Shown: positions 55,094 to 63,784 of the stretch, one piece after another
Layout of the letters: every line of letters starts with the position of its first letter
Numbering within the stretch: the stretch's first letter is position 1
Assembly: GCA_902524385.1 (NCBI GenBank)
Contig: CABZCZ010000008.1
Coordinates: forward strand, 1 to 64,000
Length of the DNA stretch: 64,000 nucleotides
From: an uncultured Alphaproteobacteria bacterium
GTDB taxonomy: Bacteria; Pseudomonadota; Alphaproteobacteria; HIMB59; GCA-002718135
Direction: 5' to 3'
Notes under the pieces: model-generated
Database searches by the model: none
The model's input: the letters and a program-made list of their open reading frames with translations, nothing else
Told to the model about the DNA's origin: nothing
Made by a program: the position numbers and the translations under genes

Positions 55094-55468
55094 TTGATTA
55101 GAAAAATTAAAATCATCTCATCAACACTTCTTCTTAGCTTTGAAAATTGAGATTCTGGAAAGTATTTAAATTTTTTTGTATCCGGGCATGATAGGAATTA
55201 GGAAATTTGAAAGTTTACAGGATGCTATAAAAAGTTAATTATTGGCACAATTGCTGATCTAATAAGTCTGATTATTTAGTTAAATTTAGATCACTTACTT
55301 CAGCAGGAAGGTGTATATCACTTATTCGTGAGTTTTCATATCAAAGCGTAGAATTAATAATACTTAATTTAAGTTATAAAAAAACTCTATTAAATTTTTA
55401 TAAAAAAAAAGAGGATACATTTTAGAGAAATCTAAGCTAATTCAGAAGTAAAATAATTTTTAAAAATA
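55094..55468. other. 375-base gap with decayed coding remnants
   Basis: No complete gene. On the plus strand one frame is open at 55258-55425 without a clear start (FRSLTSAGRCISLIREFSY in the middle), and a short piece just upstream in another frame reads IGIRKFESLQDAIKS. I do not recognise either. The look is that of a gene broken by several frameshifts and stops. The stretch closes with an AAAGAGG-like purine run at 55404-55414. Confidence 0.4.
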
Positions 55469-56299
55469 ATGAGATATCTTTATTCAGTGTTTAGTTTTAG
55501 TATAAATAATTTATTAGTTTACAAACTTAATATAATGCAAAAACCCATAGTCATTTATACAGACCATATAATGAACAGAACCCTATGTTATAATTTTGCA
55601 ATAGGTTCTGACTCTCTTTTGTGCCATGTAAAAAATTTTAAGGAATTTGATAAAACTATAGCAACTTATGGAGTACTAAGGGGAACTCTTGAAGTAATTA
55701 ATAAAGTTAAAAATTTTTATTATATGGATCATGGTTATTTTAATCAATCAGAAAGAATATTTGAAAATAAATTAACTAAAGTAAAAAATATGGATGGTTA
55801 CTTTAGAATTGTTTACAATAACTTTATACACAATGGTAAGGGTAATTTCCCAAGTGATAGACTAAGTAAACTAAATTTAAAAATACTGGATCAAAAAAAA
55901 ACAGGTAGTTATATAATCCTTTCTGAACCATCCGAAACTATGAAAAAAATGTATAACGTGCCTAAGTGGACTGAAGAAACAACACGATTAGTTAAAAAAT
56001 ATTCTGATAGAAGAATTGTAGTTCATAATAAATTGTCAAAAAAGCCATTAAATTTATTATTAAAAGATGCGTGGGCATTTGTAAGTTTGCAATCTACAGC
56101 TGGATTTATAGCAATGTATAACGGTGTTCCCTCATACTTTACAGACAAAACCTTAAGTCACATAGGTAAAATACAAAACATAGAAAATCCTATTATAGAC
56201 TATAAAATTTTTAATAATTTAGCATATGGTCAGTGGACCCTTAAAGAGATAGAAACTGGAGAAGCTTGGGAAAATATTTTAAATAATATCTCTAGTTAA
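55469..56299 (+). CDS. Unrecognised protein, possibly glycosyltransferase-like
   Basis: A 276-residue protein I cannot name with certainty. PIVIYTDHIMNRTLCYNFAIGSDSLLCH, FYYMDHGYFNQSE, YIILSEPSETMKKMYNV and LLLKDAWAFVSLQSTAGFIAMYNGVPSYFTDKTLSHIGKI look like the C-terminal donor-binding half of capsule-polysaccharide or glycosyltransferase-B-type proteins (the LQSTAGFIAMYNGVP stretch). No signal peptide. A start at ATG 55535 (MQKPIVIYTD) would remove 22 weakly supported residues. Its setting after a sulfotransferase supports a surface-sugar role, but that is inference. Confidence 0.6.
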   Translation: MRYLYSVFSFSINNLLVYKLNIMQKPIVIYTDHIMNRTLCYNFAIGSDSLLCHVKNFKEFDKTIATYGVLRGTLEVINKVKNFYYMDHGYFNQSERIFENKLTKVKNMDGYFRIVYNNFIHNGKGNFPSDRLSKLNLKILDQKKTGSYIILSEPSETMKKMYNVPKWTEETTRLVKKYSDRRIVVHNKLSKKPLNLLLKDAWAFVSLQSTAGFIAMYNGVPSYFTDKTLSHIGKIQNIENPIIDYKIFNNLAYGQWTLKEIETGEAWENILNNISS

Positions 56300-56306
56300 T
56301 TGCGAT

Positions 56307-56459
56307 CTATTCTTTAAACTTAAAATATTTCTTAATTATTTCTATTGTTTTAATAATTCTATAATTATGTTGATCAAAATTTCTTCTACCTGATGTAATT
56401 TTAGGATAATCTTTGATTAAAATTTTTAAATATTTTGGAATTTTATTTTTTTTATTCAA
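56307..56459 (-). CDS. Possible 50-residue small protein after purH
   Basis: A TTG at 56459-56457 overlaps the purH stop (CATTGA on the minus strand) in the same way as other coupled pairs in this genome and opens a 50-codon frame ending at 56307. It is very Lys/Ile-rich with the stretch SGRRNFDQHNYRIIKTIEII. No family recognised and no ribosome site seen. It may be a real small gene or chance in AT-rich DNA. Confidence 0.35.
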   Translation of the reverse strand: MNKKNKIPKYLKILIKDYPKITSGRRNFDQHNYRIIKTIEIIKKYFKFKE

Positions 56460-57373
56460 TGTTTAAAGAGTCTGTTTTTTGTGAAATACAACGATATTTT
56501 ATTTTTTATTGAAAAAGAAATTACTACATTATCATTTATTGAGCCTGCAGGCTGTGCTACAGCATTGCATCCATTCTTATTGAGTAGATTTATACTGTCT
56601 ACAAAAGGAAAAAAACCGTCTGAAGCACAAACAAAAATACCTTTATTAAAATACTTATTCATATTTTTAATAGCATGATATAATGCATCTACCCTGTTTG
56701 TATGACCATGGCCTAAACCTAAGGTTTGTTTATTTCTAGATAAAACAATAGCGTTTGATTTTAAATGTTTTGCAACTTTCAATGAAAAAATTAAATCATC
56801 AATTGATTTAGCTGAACCCTTTTTATTTGAAACCAAACTCAAAAATTTTCTATTAATTGGAACCAAATCAGCAGTTTGATAAAGATCTCCAAATAAAGTC
56901 GATCTATATTCAAGGGTTATTTTTTTTATATTGGGTATTTTTAGTATTATCAAATTTTTCTTTTTTTCTAAAATATTAAGCGCATCTCGGTCGAAATCTA
57001 AAGCAACAATCATTTCGAAAAAATTTGCGTGAATTCTCATTGCAAGACTAGAAGTTACTTTTCTATTAAGCAAAATTATTCCTCCAAAAGCACTTTTAGG
57101 ATCACTTTCATAGGATTTATCAAAAGCAAGCTCAATATTTTTTGCTGAAGCTACACCACAAGGATTTGTATGTTTTAGAATTATAGAAGTAGGTTCAAGA
57201 AATTCTTTTAAACATTTTAATCCACTATCAAGATCAATTAGATTATTATAACTTATTTGCTTTCCACTAATCTGATAGTTAAAAACTAAATTTTTTTTAT
57301 CACTAATTAAAAAACCTTTTTGATTTGGATTTTCTCCATACCTTAATTTTATTCTACCGTTTTTACTTTTCAT
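56456..57373 (-). CDS. purH: PurH, C-terminal part: AICAR transformylase domain
   Basis: The second half of PurH, which formylates AICAR with 10-formyl-THF. Present and intact: RIKLRYGENPNQKGF, SIILKHTNPCGVASAKN with the catalytic Lys-His, DPKSAFGGIIL, HTNRVDALYHAI, CASDGFFPFVDSI and QPAGSINDNVVI. The 305 residues end normally (LFKH). It opens with its own ATG overlapping the end of the N-terminal part in the +1 frame; removing one A from the AAAA at the joint would give a single continuous PurH. Either a real gene split or a one-base error in an A run. Confidence 0.88.
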   Translation of the reverse strand: MKSKNGRIKLRYGENPNQKGFLISDKKNLVFNYQISGKQISYNNLIDLDSGLKCLKEFLEPTSIILKHTNPCGVASAKNIELAFDKSYESDPKSAFGGIILLNRKVTSSLAMRIHANFFEMIVALDFDRDALNILEKKKNLIILKIPNIKKITLEYRSTLFGDLYQTADLVPINRKFLSLVSNKKGSAKSIDDLIFSLKVAKHLKSNAIVLSRNKQTLGLGHGHTNRVDALYHAIKNMNKYFNKGIFVCASDGFFPFVDSINLLNKNGCNAVAQPAGSINDNVVISFSIKNKISLYFTKNRLFKH

Positions 57374-57962
57374 TTAGCCAATTAGAAATAATTTTATCAT
57401 ATTGTGCTGTTTGTTTAAAAACTTTAAGAGCCATTTTTTTTCTAAAAATAATGTCAGTTTCTCCTTTATTTTTGCTCAAATTTGTTACTAATTTTTTATA
57501 ATCCATAATGTCAATTATTGGCGTTATGTACTTAAAGTTTTTTCCTGCAGCTCTTAATAAACTTGGCCCACCAATATCTATCATCTCAATAATTTGATCA
57601 TTATTATTTTTTTTCAAATATTTCCTAAACGGATATAAGTTAACTACTACAATATCTATTTCAGGCATGTTTAACAATTGAAACTGTTTTTTATGAATTT
57701 TATCATCCCTAATGTAAAGTAATGAACTATATATTAATGGATTCAATGTTTTAACTCTACCTCCAAACATTTCCTTAAAATTTGTGAGTTTTGAAATATC
57801 TTTACATCTGAACCCCAATTCACGAATTTTATTTCCAGTAGATCCAGTAGATATAAAACTGTAATTAAATTTGTTTAAGCTTGAGCAGAGATACCTTAAA
57901 TTTTTTTTCTCAAATACGGATATTAAAGCAAATTTATTTTTTAGATTTTTTCTAAGGACCAT
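57363..57962 (-). CDS. purH: PurH, N-terminal part: IMP cyclohydrolase domain
   Basis: First half of PurH, which closes FAICAR to IMP. The 199 residues include FALISVFEKKNLRYL, SFISTGSTGNKIREL, FGGRVKTLNPLIYSSLLYIRDD, EIDIVVVNLYPF and MIDIGGPSLLRAAGKNFKYIT. Two normally invariant stretches are changed: KTLHP is KTLNP and the following VHGG-type motif is IYSS. Whether it is active is open. It overlaps the heparinase gene by 22 bases and ends in the frame-shifted joint with the next gene. Confidence 0.85.
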   Translation of the reverse strand: MVLRKNLKNKFALISVFEKKNLRYLCSSLNKFNYSFISTGSTGNKIRELGFRCKDISKLTNFKEMFGGRVKTLNPLIYSSLLYIRDDKIHKKQFQLLNMPEIDIVVVNLYPFRKYLKKNNNDQIIEMIDIGGPSLLRAAGKNFKYITPIIDIMDYKKLVTNLSKNKGETDIIFRKKMALKVFKQTAQYDKIISNWLNEK

Positions 57963-59473
57963 TTTTCTGTAATCTTTTTATCTGATAATACACCTTTAAT
58001 CACAATTTGTTTAGTTGGTTTCGTAATATTATTGTCAACTAATATACTATCCTCTATTATAAGTTCTGAATTACTTTTAAATAGCCATATGTTGTTCATT
58101 TTTGTTTTTAAAATTATATTTTTTTTATTATTTGTAAAATTTAAAATCATTTCATTTGCTAGGTGAAATCTAATGTGGTAGATCAACCTATTATTGATAT
58201 CTTTATAGGAAATAAAACTATCCTCACCCATTAATTTATTTTTATTTTTATAAATAATTAATCTTCTTTTGATTATTTTATTAAATTTTTTTAAATATCC
58301 ATTATGTGATCCTTCAAATACCTCTTCTTGTTCATTAGCTTCTTTTCTAAAGGCTACTAATTGGGGAAATTTAATATGCGGGTTGTCTTCCTTTATTTCA
58401 CTAATATTAGTATTTTGTAAAATAATAGTAGAATGAGCGGCGCTATACCTCAAATATTCAGGATTTTTACCAAAACTTTCTGAGGCTCCACAATTTGTAA
58501 GTATTTTCTCTCCAAAACCGCTTAATTCAACTGATAGAGTTCCAGCACTCAAGTTAGAACTAATCATATCCGAGTTGGGCTGTACCACATCAAAAAAAAT
58601 TTTTTTATTTTTATCTGAGTAAAATGCAATTCCATTATTGATGTTTGAAAATTCTCTTTTTTTTAAATAACTCTCTTTGTTTAAAGATTTGTAGATATTA
58701 TTTGTATAGATATTATTAGTACCATTAAATAGAGCTAGAGAACCATCTAAATGAAAATATTCATTTAATATTGATGTCATTTTAAGAATTACCTCATCAA
58801 ACGCATTTGATTTTTTTGATTTAAAAAAAAGTAAAATATTTTTTATTTCGACAAGATTATTTACAAACTTGGAATGCTCCAAGAAATTATAACTTTTATG
58901 CATGCCAATTTTATCAATCTGTTTATCAACAACAAACTTAATATAATCGATTTCTGTTTTATTGACTTTTTTTAGGAGAGAGCAAGACAACAAGTATGCT
59001 ATTAAATCAAATGAAGTAAATTCTGTTATTTTTTTCGATTTGAAATCAAATAAAATTCTTTGAATATGAAAATAGATTATAAAATCTAATTTTCTCTTAT
59101 CATACTCTTTTGATGGGGAATTTATATATTCATAGTTATACAAAAGATTTATCAGTCTTTTAGATGATAAATCTTCTACCCAAGGAAAGCCTAACTTATT
59201 TTTGTATAATTTATGCCACTTAAAGATTACTTTTTTTGATAAATTTATACCCATTTTACCACCAAGTTTATTTGAGAAATTTAAAAAATCAAAACTATGA
59301 ATATTTTTATTTTTGTAAGTATAAAAATTTTTTTTAAAAATAAATGATTTAATTTTATTGTGATTTGTAAAATCTATTTTCCTAAAGTTTAAATCTAAAT
59401 AAGATAAATTTTTCTTTGAATTAAACTTAGAAGTTATAAATATAAATATTATTTTCTTTATTATTAAAATCAT
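57941..59473 (-). CDS. Heparinase II/III-family protein
   Basis: A 510-residue protein that, by position (rsmB-heparinase-purH) and by motifs, belongs to the heparinase II/III-like family of alphaproteobacteria. The C-terminal beta part has GSLALFNGTNNIY, NNGIAFYSDKNKKIFFDVVQPN, LSVELSGFGEKILTNCGASE, YLRYSAAHSTIILQNTNISEI and FEGSHNGYLKKFNKIIKRRLIIY. It may act on an acidic polysaccharide in the envelope; substrate unknown. More Lys/Asn-rich and diverged than most relatives. Overlaps rsmB by ATGA. Confidence 0.8.
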   Translation of the reverse strand: MILIIKKIIFIFITSKFNSKKNLSYLDLNFRKIDFTNHNKIKSFIFKKNFYTYKNKNIHSFDFLNFSNKLGGKMGINLSKKVIFKWHKLYKNKLGFPWVEDLSSKRLINLLYNYEYINSPSKEYDKRKLDFIIYFHIQRILFDFKSKKITEFTSFDLIAYLLSCSLLKKVNKTEIDYIKFVVDKQIDKIGMHKSYNFLEHSKFVNNLVEIKNILLFFKSKKSNAFDEVILKMTSILNEYFHLDGSLALFNGTNNIYTNNIYKSLNKESYLKKREFSNINNGIAFYSDKNKKIFFDVVQPNSDMISSNLSAGTLSVELSGFGEKILTNCGASESFGKNPEYLRYSAAHSTIILQNTNISEIKEDNPHIKFPQLVAFRKEANEQEEVFEGSHNGYLKKFNKIIKRRLIIYKNKNKLMGEDSFISYKDINNRLIYHIRFHLANEMILNFTNNKKNIILKTKMNNIWLFKSNSELIIEDSILVDNNITKPTKQIVIKGVLSDKKITEKWSLEKI

Positions 59474-60738
59474 TTTAATTTTTTTAGAAAAGCTGCAAAG
59501 TATCCATCAATATTATAGTCAAAAATTACATCAGGGACAGTTATCATAAAATTATTTTTAATAAATTTTGAATAATTTTTTTTATTTTCTTTTAATTTGA
59601 AATTTGAGAGAATAAAATTATTATTTAGTTTAAGGAATTTTTCAACTTGATTAACGGTTTCAATCTGTAAAAAAGAACAAGTCATATAAATTATAAATCC
59701 GTTTGTATTCAATAAGAATGATGCTTTTTCTAACATATTTTCTTGTAAAGAAAGCAGTTTGTCAAAATCAGGACCTTTGTTTTTAAAAAATATTTCTGGA
59801 TTTCTCCTTATTGTTCCCACTGCAGAACAAGGAGAATCAATTATAACTATGTCATACAGTCTTTTATTGTCTAATTGAATAAAATCTTCATTTAAAATTT
59901 TGGCGCTTAATTTGAGTCTCTTTAAATTAGTTTTAAGAGTTTGAATTCTATTTTTGTTTTTATCATTCAAGACAACATTAAGTTTTTTGGATAAAATTTG
60001 AAAAGATTTTCCACCTGGTGCAGCACAGGCATCAAGAATTACCTTTTTTTTATTCATTTCTTTAAAATTATACAATGGAAGAAAGGAACTAAAATCTTGT
60101 ACCCACCAATCACCTTTAACAAAAGAATTTCTATTCTGAAAATTTTTTTCATCCAATAAAAAACCAGATAATAACGATGTTTTAAATAACTTAGCATCAA
60201 ATTTCTTTAACCTTTCTTTATCTTTAAAAACAATGTGAATGTTTGGTTCCTTATGAAAATTTTCTAAAAATTGTTCTTTTTCATTATCAGTCAAATAAGT
60301 AGTCTTTTTCTGAAACCATAAAGGTAAATCACTAAAATTAATTTTGATTTGTTTCAAATCATTTTTACTTCTAGCTATTTTTTTTAAAGTTGAATTTATA
60401 AGACCAGGATATAATTTTAGTTTTTTTGCTATTTCAACCGAACAATTTATGACTGCATATTCCTTAAAGTTTAAATATACAATTTGGGTTATTGCACTAA
60501 TTAATAAGATTTTCTCCTGATCTCTTAATTTTTTTTTTATAAATTTGTCTATTATTTTTAAACAATGTAAATGTAACCTCATTGAGTTTAAAGTTACGTT
60601 GTGTAAAAAAGCTACATCTTCTTTTTTTTGTTTATTAATTTGTTTTTTAATTAAAGAATTATTTAGTGTTTTATTAAATTTATAAATTGAAAATAATATA
60701 TTATGAATTTCAAATCTTATTTTTACGCCTTTGATCAT
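59470..60738 (-). CDS. rsmB: 16S rRNA (cytosine967-C5)-methyltransferase RsmB
   Basis: 422 residues with an N-terminal NusB-like helical domain (about 1-135) and a C-terminal SAM domain: VILDACAAPGGKSFQIL (motif I), IVIIDSPCSAVGTIRRNPEIFF with the PC motif, and GFIIYMTCSFLQIETVNQVEKFL with the catalytic TCS Cys. First gene of the rsmB-heparinase-purH series; divergent from tdk. Confidence 0.92.
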   Translation of the reverse strand: MIKGVKIRFEIHNILFSIYKFNKTLNNSLIKKQINKQKKEDVAFLHNVTLNSMRLHLHCLKIIDKFIKKKLRDQEKILLISAITQIVYLNFKEYAVINCSVEIAKKLKLYPGLINSTLKKIARSKNDLKQIKINFSDLPLWFQKKTTYLTDNEKEQFLENFHKEPNIHIVFKDKERLKKFDAKLFKTSLLSGFLLDEKNFQNRNSFVKGDWWVQDFSSFLPLYNFKEMNKKKVILDACAAPGGKSFQILSKKLNVVLNDKNKNRIQTLKTNLKRLKLSAKILNEDFIQLDNKRLYDIVIIDSPCSAVGTIRRNPEIFFKNKGPDFDKLLSLQENMLEKASFLLNTNGFIIYMTCSFLQIETVNQVEKFLKLNNNFILSNFKLKENKKNYSKFIKNNFMITVPDVIFDYNIDGYFAAFLKKLK

Positions 60739-60806
60739 TACTTCATAAATTTATATTTATTTGAAATAACTATATAATAAATAATAAAAATAAAATATAT
60801 TGAGTT

Positions 60807-61358
60807 ATGCGAGGAAATCTTGAGACAATCGTTGGGGCAATGTTTGCAGGTAAAACAAGTGAATTACTTAAGAGAATTCTATGGGCAAAACATCAAAATA
60901 AAAAAATTATAGTAATTAAACCTAGTATTGATAACAGGTACTCTAATGAAAAAATTATCACCCATAATGATTTGAGCCACGAGTGTTACGCAATGAATGA
61001 TTGGAAAACAACATTAAAAAAATTTACTTTTGATAAAAACGCAGTTGATATGGTTTTCTTAGACGAAATTCAGTTTATGGATACAAAAGATACATTAAGT
61101 AATGTAGAAATAATATTGAATAAAGGTATAGATGTTGTTTGTGCAGGTCTAGATCAAGACTCAAGAGGAAAGCCTTGGGAAACATCTTCGATGTTACTAG
61201 GATTGTCTGATAAAATAGTAAAGATTTATGGTTTTTGCAATGTATGTGGTTTGGAGGCAACCAAAACTTTTAGAAAAACATCAGGTGGTGAAAGAACGCA
61301 AGTTGGGGCAGCAAATATTTATGAACCCAGATGTTTAAAGCACTGGGAGCCTCAATAG
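60807..61358 (+). CDS. tdk: Thymidine kinase (type II)
   Basis: Phosphorylates thymidine for salvage. The 183 residues show ETIVGAMFAGKTSELLKRI (P loop), MVFLDEIQFM with the catalytic Glu, CAGLDQDSRGKPWETSSMLLGL, and the zinc Cys CNVCGLEATKTFRKTSGG. Stand-alone, 68 bases from divergent rsmB and three bases from the convergent acs. Confidence 0.95.
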   Translation: MRGNLETIVGAMFAGKTSELLKRILWAKHQNKKIIVIKPSIDNRYSNEKIITHNDLSHECYAMNDWKTTLKKFTFDKNAVDMVFLDEIQFMDTKDTLSNVEIILNKGIDVVCAGLDQDSRGKPWETSSMLLGLSDKIVKIYGFCNVCGLEATKTFRKTSGGERTQVGAANIYEPRCLKHWEPQ

Positions 61359-61361
61359 TTT

Positions 61362-63284
61362 TTATTTATTTTTTCTATTATCAATCAAATCATTCACAAC
61401 TGACGGGTCTGCTAGTGTTGATGTGTCTCCTAAATTATCAAAATCATTGGAAGCAATTTTTCTTAAAATTCTTCTCATAATCTTGCCCGACCTAGTTTTT
61501 GGCAAACTTGCAGTGATGTGTATAAAATCGGGTGTTGCAATTGGACCAATTTTTTCTCTAATAGTTTTTTTTAAATCTAATTCCAAATCTTCTGACGATT
61601 CTACACCGACTTTTAAGGAAACATAACAATATAAGCCATTACCTTTGACATCATGAGGATAACCAACTACCGCTGCTTCAGATACATATTTATGAGAAAC
61701 AAAAGCACTTTCTATTTCTGCTGTACCTAGATTATGACCAGAAACAATAATTACATCATCGACTCTACCAGTAATCCAATAGTAACCATCTTCATCTCTC
61801 TTACATCCATCACCAGTAAAATATTTTCCATCAAATTGTGAAAAATATGTATCAATAAATCTTTTATGGTCACCATAAACTGTTCTCATTTGACCAGGCC
61901 ATGATCTTTTCATACATAACATTCCTTCACATTCCCCTTCTAGTTCTTTACCATTTTTATCTACAATACATGGTTCAATACCAAAAAATGGTTTTGAAGC
62001 TGAACCAGGTTTTAATTTTATAGCACCAGTTTGAGGAGATATTAATATCCCTCCAGTTTCAGTTTGCCACCAAGTATCAACAATTGGACAATTTGAATTA
62101 CCTGGAACTTCAAAGTACCATTTCCATGCTTCTGGGTTAATGGGTTCACCAACTGTTCCTAAAAGCTTTAATGATGATCTACTAGTTTTAGTTACGTAAT
62201 CATCGCCCTCTCTCATTAAAGCTCTAATTGCAGTTGGGGCTGTATAAAAAATATTTACTTTATGTTTATCAACTATTTGCCAAAATCTTGAGAAGTCTGG
62301 ATAGTTTGGAACTCCTTCAAACATTAAAGTCGTAGCTCCATTAGAAAGAGGTCCATAAATAATGTAACTATGACCAGTTATCCATCCTATGTCCGCAGTG
62401 CACCAATATATATCGCCATCATTGTAGTTAAAAATATATTCATGAGTCATTGAAGCATAAACTATGTAACCACCTGATGTATGCATTACCCCTTTTGGCT
62501 TACCTGTTGATCCTGATGTATATAAAATAAATAATGGATCTTCAGCATTTAAAATTTCTGGTTCACAAAAATCATTAACTTCTTTAAGAACATCATCATA
62601 GAATAAATCTCTATCTTTTATCAATTCTATTTCTTTATTTGTTCTTTTAATAATTAAACACTTCTTAACATTAGGACATGTTTCCAATGCTTTATCTGTT
62701 GTTAATTTTAAAGGAATAGTTTTACCACCCCTTACTCCTTCGTCAGCGGTTACAATATACTCTGATTTACAATCTTTAATTCTACCAGCAATAGATTCTG
62801 CGGAGAAACCTCCAAATATAATTGAGTGTACAGCTCCAATTCTTGCACAAGCTAACATTATAAATGCTAACTCAGGTATCATTGTTAAATATATGGTTAC
62901 TCTATCACCTTTTTTAACACCAATTTTTTTAAGTACATTTGCTGCTCTTGATACATTTAATAACAGTTCTTTGTAAGTTATTTTTTTTGTTTCATTCGGT
63001 TCATCACCCTCCCAAATTATTGCGATTTTATCAGGATTACTTTTAGCATGTCTATCTATACAATTATAAGATACATTTAGATCACCATCTTCAAACCATT
63101 TAATGCCTACATCATTTTTAGAAAATTTTACATTTTTGATTTTTGTAAACTTATATACCCAATCCACCCTTTGCGCTTGCTCAGCCCAAAATTCATCATT
63201 ATTTCGAAGAGAATGATCATACATTGAAGAATATTTTTCTTCATTAACTATTGCACATTCTAGCCATTCTTTTTTAATTTCCAT
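61362..63284 (-). CDS. acs: Acetyl-CoA synthetase
   Basis: Activates acetate to acetyl-CoA via acetyl-AMP. The 640 residues carry [50 protein letters not shown], the AMP motif [55 protein letters not shown] and the regulatory acetylation-site Lys in [13 protein letters not shown]. Likely serves acetate scavenging. Single gene. Confidence 0.97.
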   Translation of the reverse strand: MEIKKEWLECAIVNEEKYSSMYDHSLRNNDEFWAEQAQRVDWVYKFTKIKNVKFSKNDVGIKWFEDGDLNVSYNCIDRHAKSNPDKIAIIWEGDEPNETKKITYKELLLNVSRAANVLKKIGVKKGDRVTIYLTMIPELAFIMLACARIGAVHSIIFGGFSAESIAGRIKDCKSEYIVTADEGVRGGKTIPLKLTTDKALETCPNVKKCLIIKRTNKEIELIKDRDLFYDDVLKEVNDFCEPEILNAEDPLFILYTSGSTGKPKGVMHTSGGYIVYASMTHEYIFNYNDGDIYWCTADIGWITGHSYIIYGPLSNGATTLMFEGVPNYPDFSRFWQIVDKHKVNIFYTAPTAIRALMREGDDYVTKTSRSSLKLLGTVGEPINPEAWKWYFEVPGNSNCPIVDTWWQTETGGILISPQTGAIKLKPGSASKPFFGIEPCIVDKNGKELEGECEGMLCMKRSWPGQMRTVYGDHKRFIDTYFSQFDGKYFTGDGCKRDEDGYYWITGRVDDVIIVSGHNLGTAEIESAFVSHKYVSEAAVVGYPHDVKGNGLYCYVSLKVGVESSEDLELDLKKTIREKIGPIATPDFIHITASLPKTRSGKIMRRILRKIASNDFDNLGDTSTLADPSVVNDLIDNRKNK

Positions 63285-63340
63285 ATTAAGAGACTAATTC
63301 TTAATTATTTAAATATCAACAAGTAATTATTTATTTTAAG

Positions 63341-63745
63341 CTAATTTGACATTTTAATTATTATATCCCATTCAGTTTTTTTTAAAGGCATCACTGACAG
63401 TCTGCTTTGTTTAACAAGAGCAATATCTTTTAACTTACTATTTTCTTTTATTTGATCGAGAGAGACTGGGTTTCTTAATTTTTTTGTTGCTCTAACATCA
63501 ACCACAACAAAACGTTCTGTTTTATCAGTAGGATCTGGGTAATATTCTTTAACAACCTTAAGAATACCAACAATATTTCTTTCTGTTACTGAGTGATAAA
63601 AAAAACATAAGTCATTTTTTTTCATTTTTTTTAAATTATTTCTAGCTTGATAATTTCGGACTCCATCCCACATCGATGTACCTTCTTTGACTTGATTATC
63701 CCAAGACCATGCATTAGGTTCAGATTTCATCAACCAATATTTCAT
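63341..63745 (-). CDS. EVE-domain protein
   Basis: A 134-residue PUA-like EVE domain: KYWLMKSEPNAWSWDNQVKEGTSMWDGVRNYQARNNLKKMKKNDLCFFYHS, then RNIVGILKVVKEYYPDPTD and VKQSRLSVMPL. EVE domains bind modified bases in DNA or RNA; stand-alone bacterial forms near tsaD are common but their role is unclear. Confidence 0.88.
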   Translation of the reverse strand: MKYWLMKSEPNAWSWDNQVKEGTSMWDGVRNYQARNNLKKMKKNDLCFFYHSVTERNIVGILKVVKEYYPDPTDKTERFVVVDVRATKKLRNPVSLDQIKENSKLKDIALVKQSRLSVMPLKKTEWDIIIKMSN

Positions 63746-63784
63746 TTTAATATTCTTTAATTCAAATTTTTTACAAGATTAATT

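Noticed and set aside
47946-56455. CRISPR array, toxin-antitoxin or restriction system in the island
   Set aside because: No regular spaced repeats, Cas, toxin, antitoxin, nuclease or restriction proteins are encoded here.
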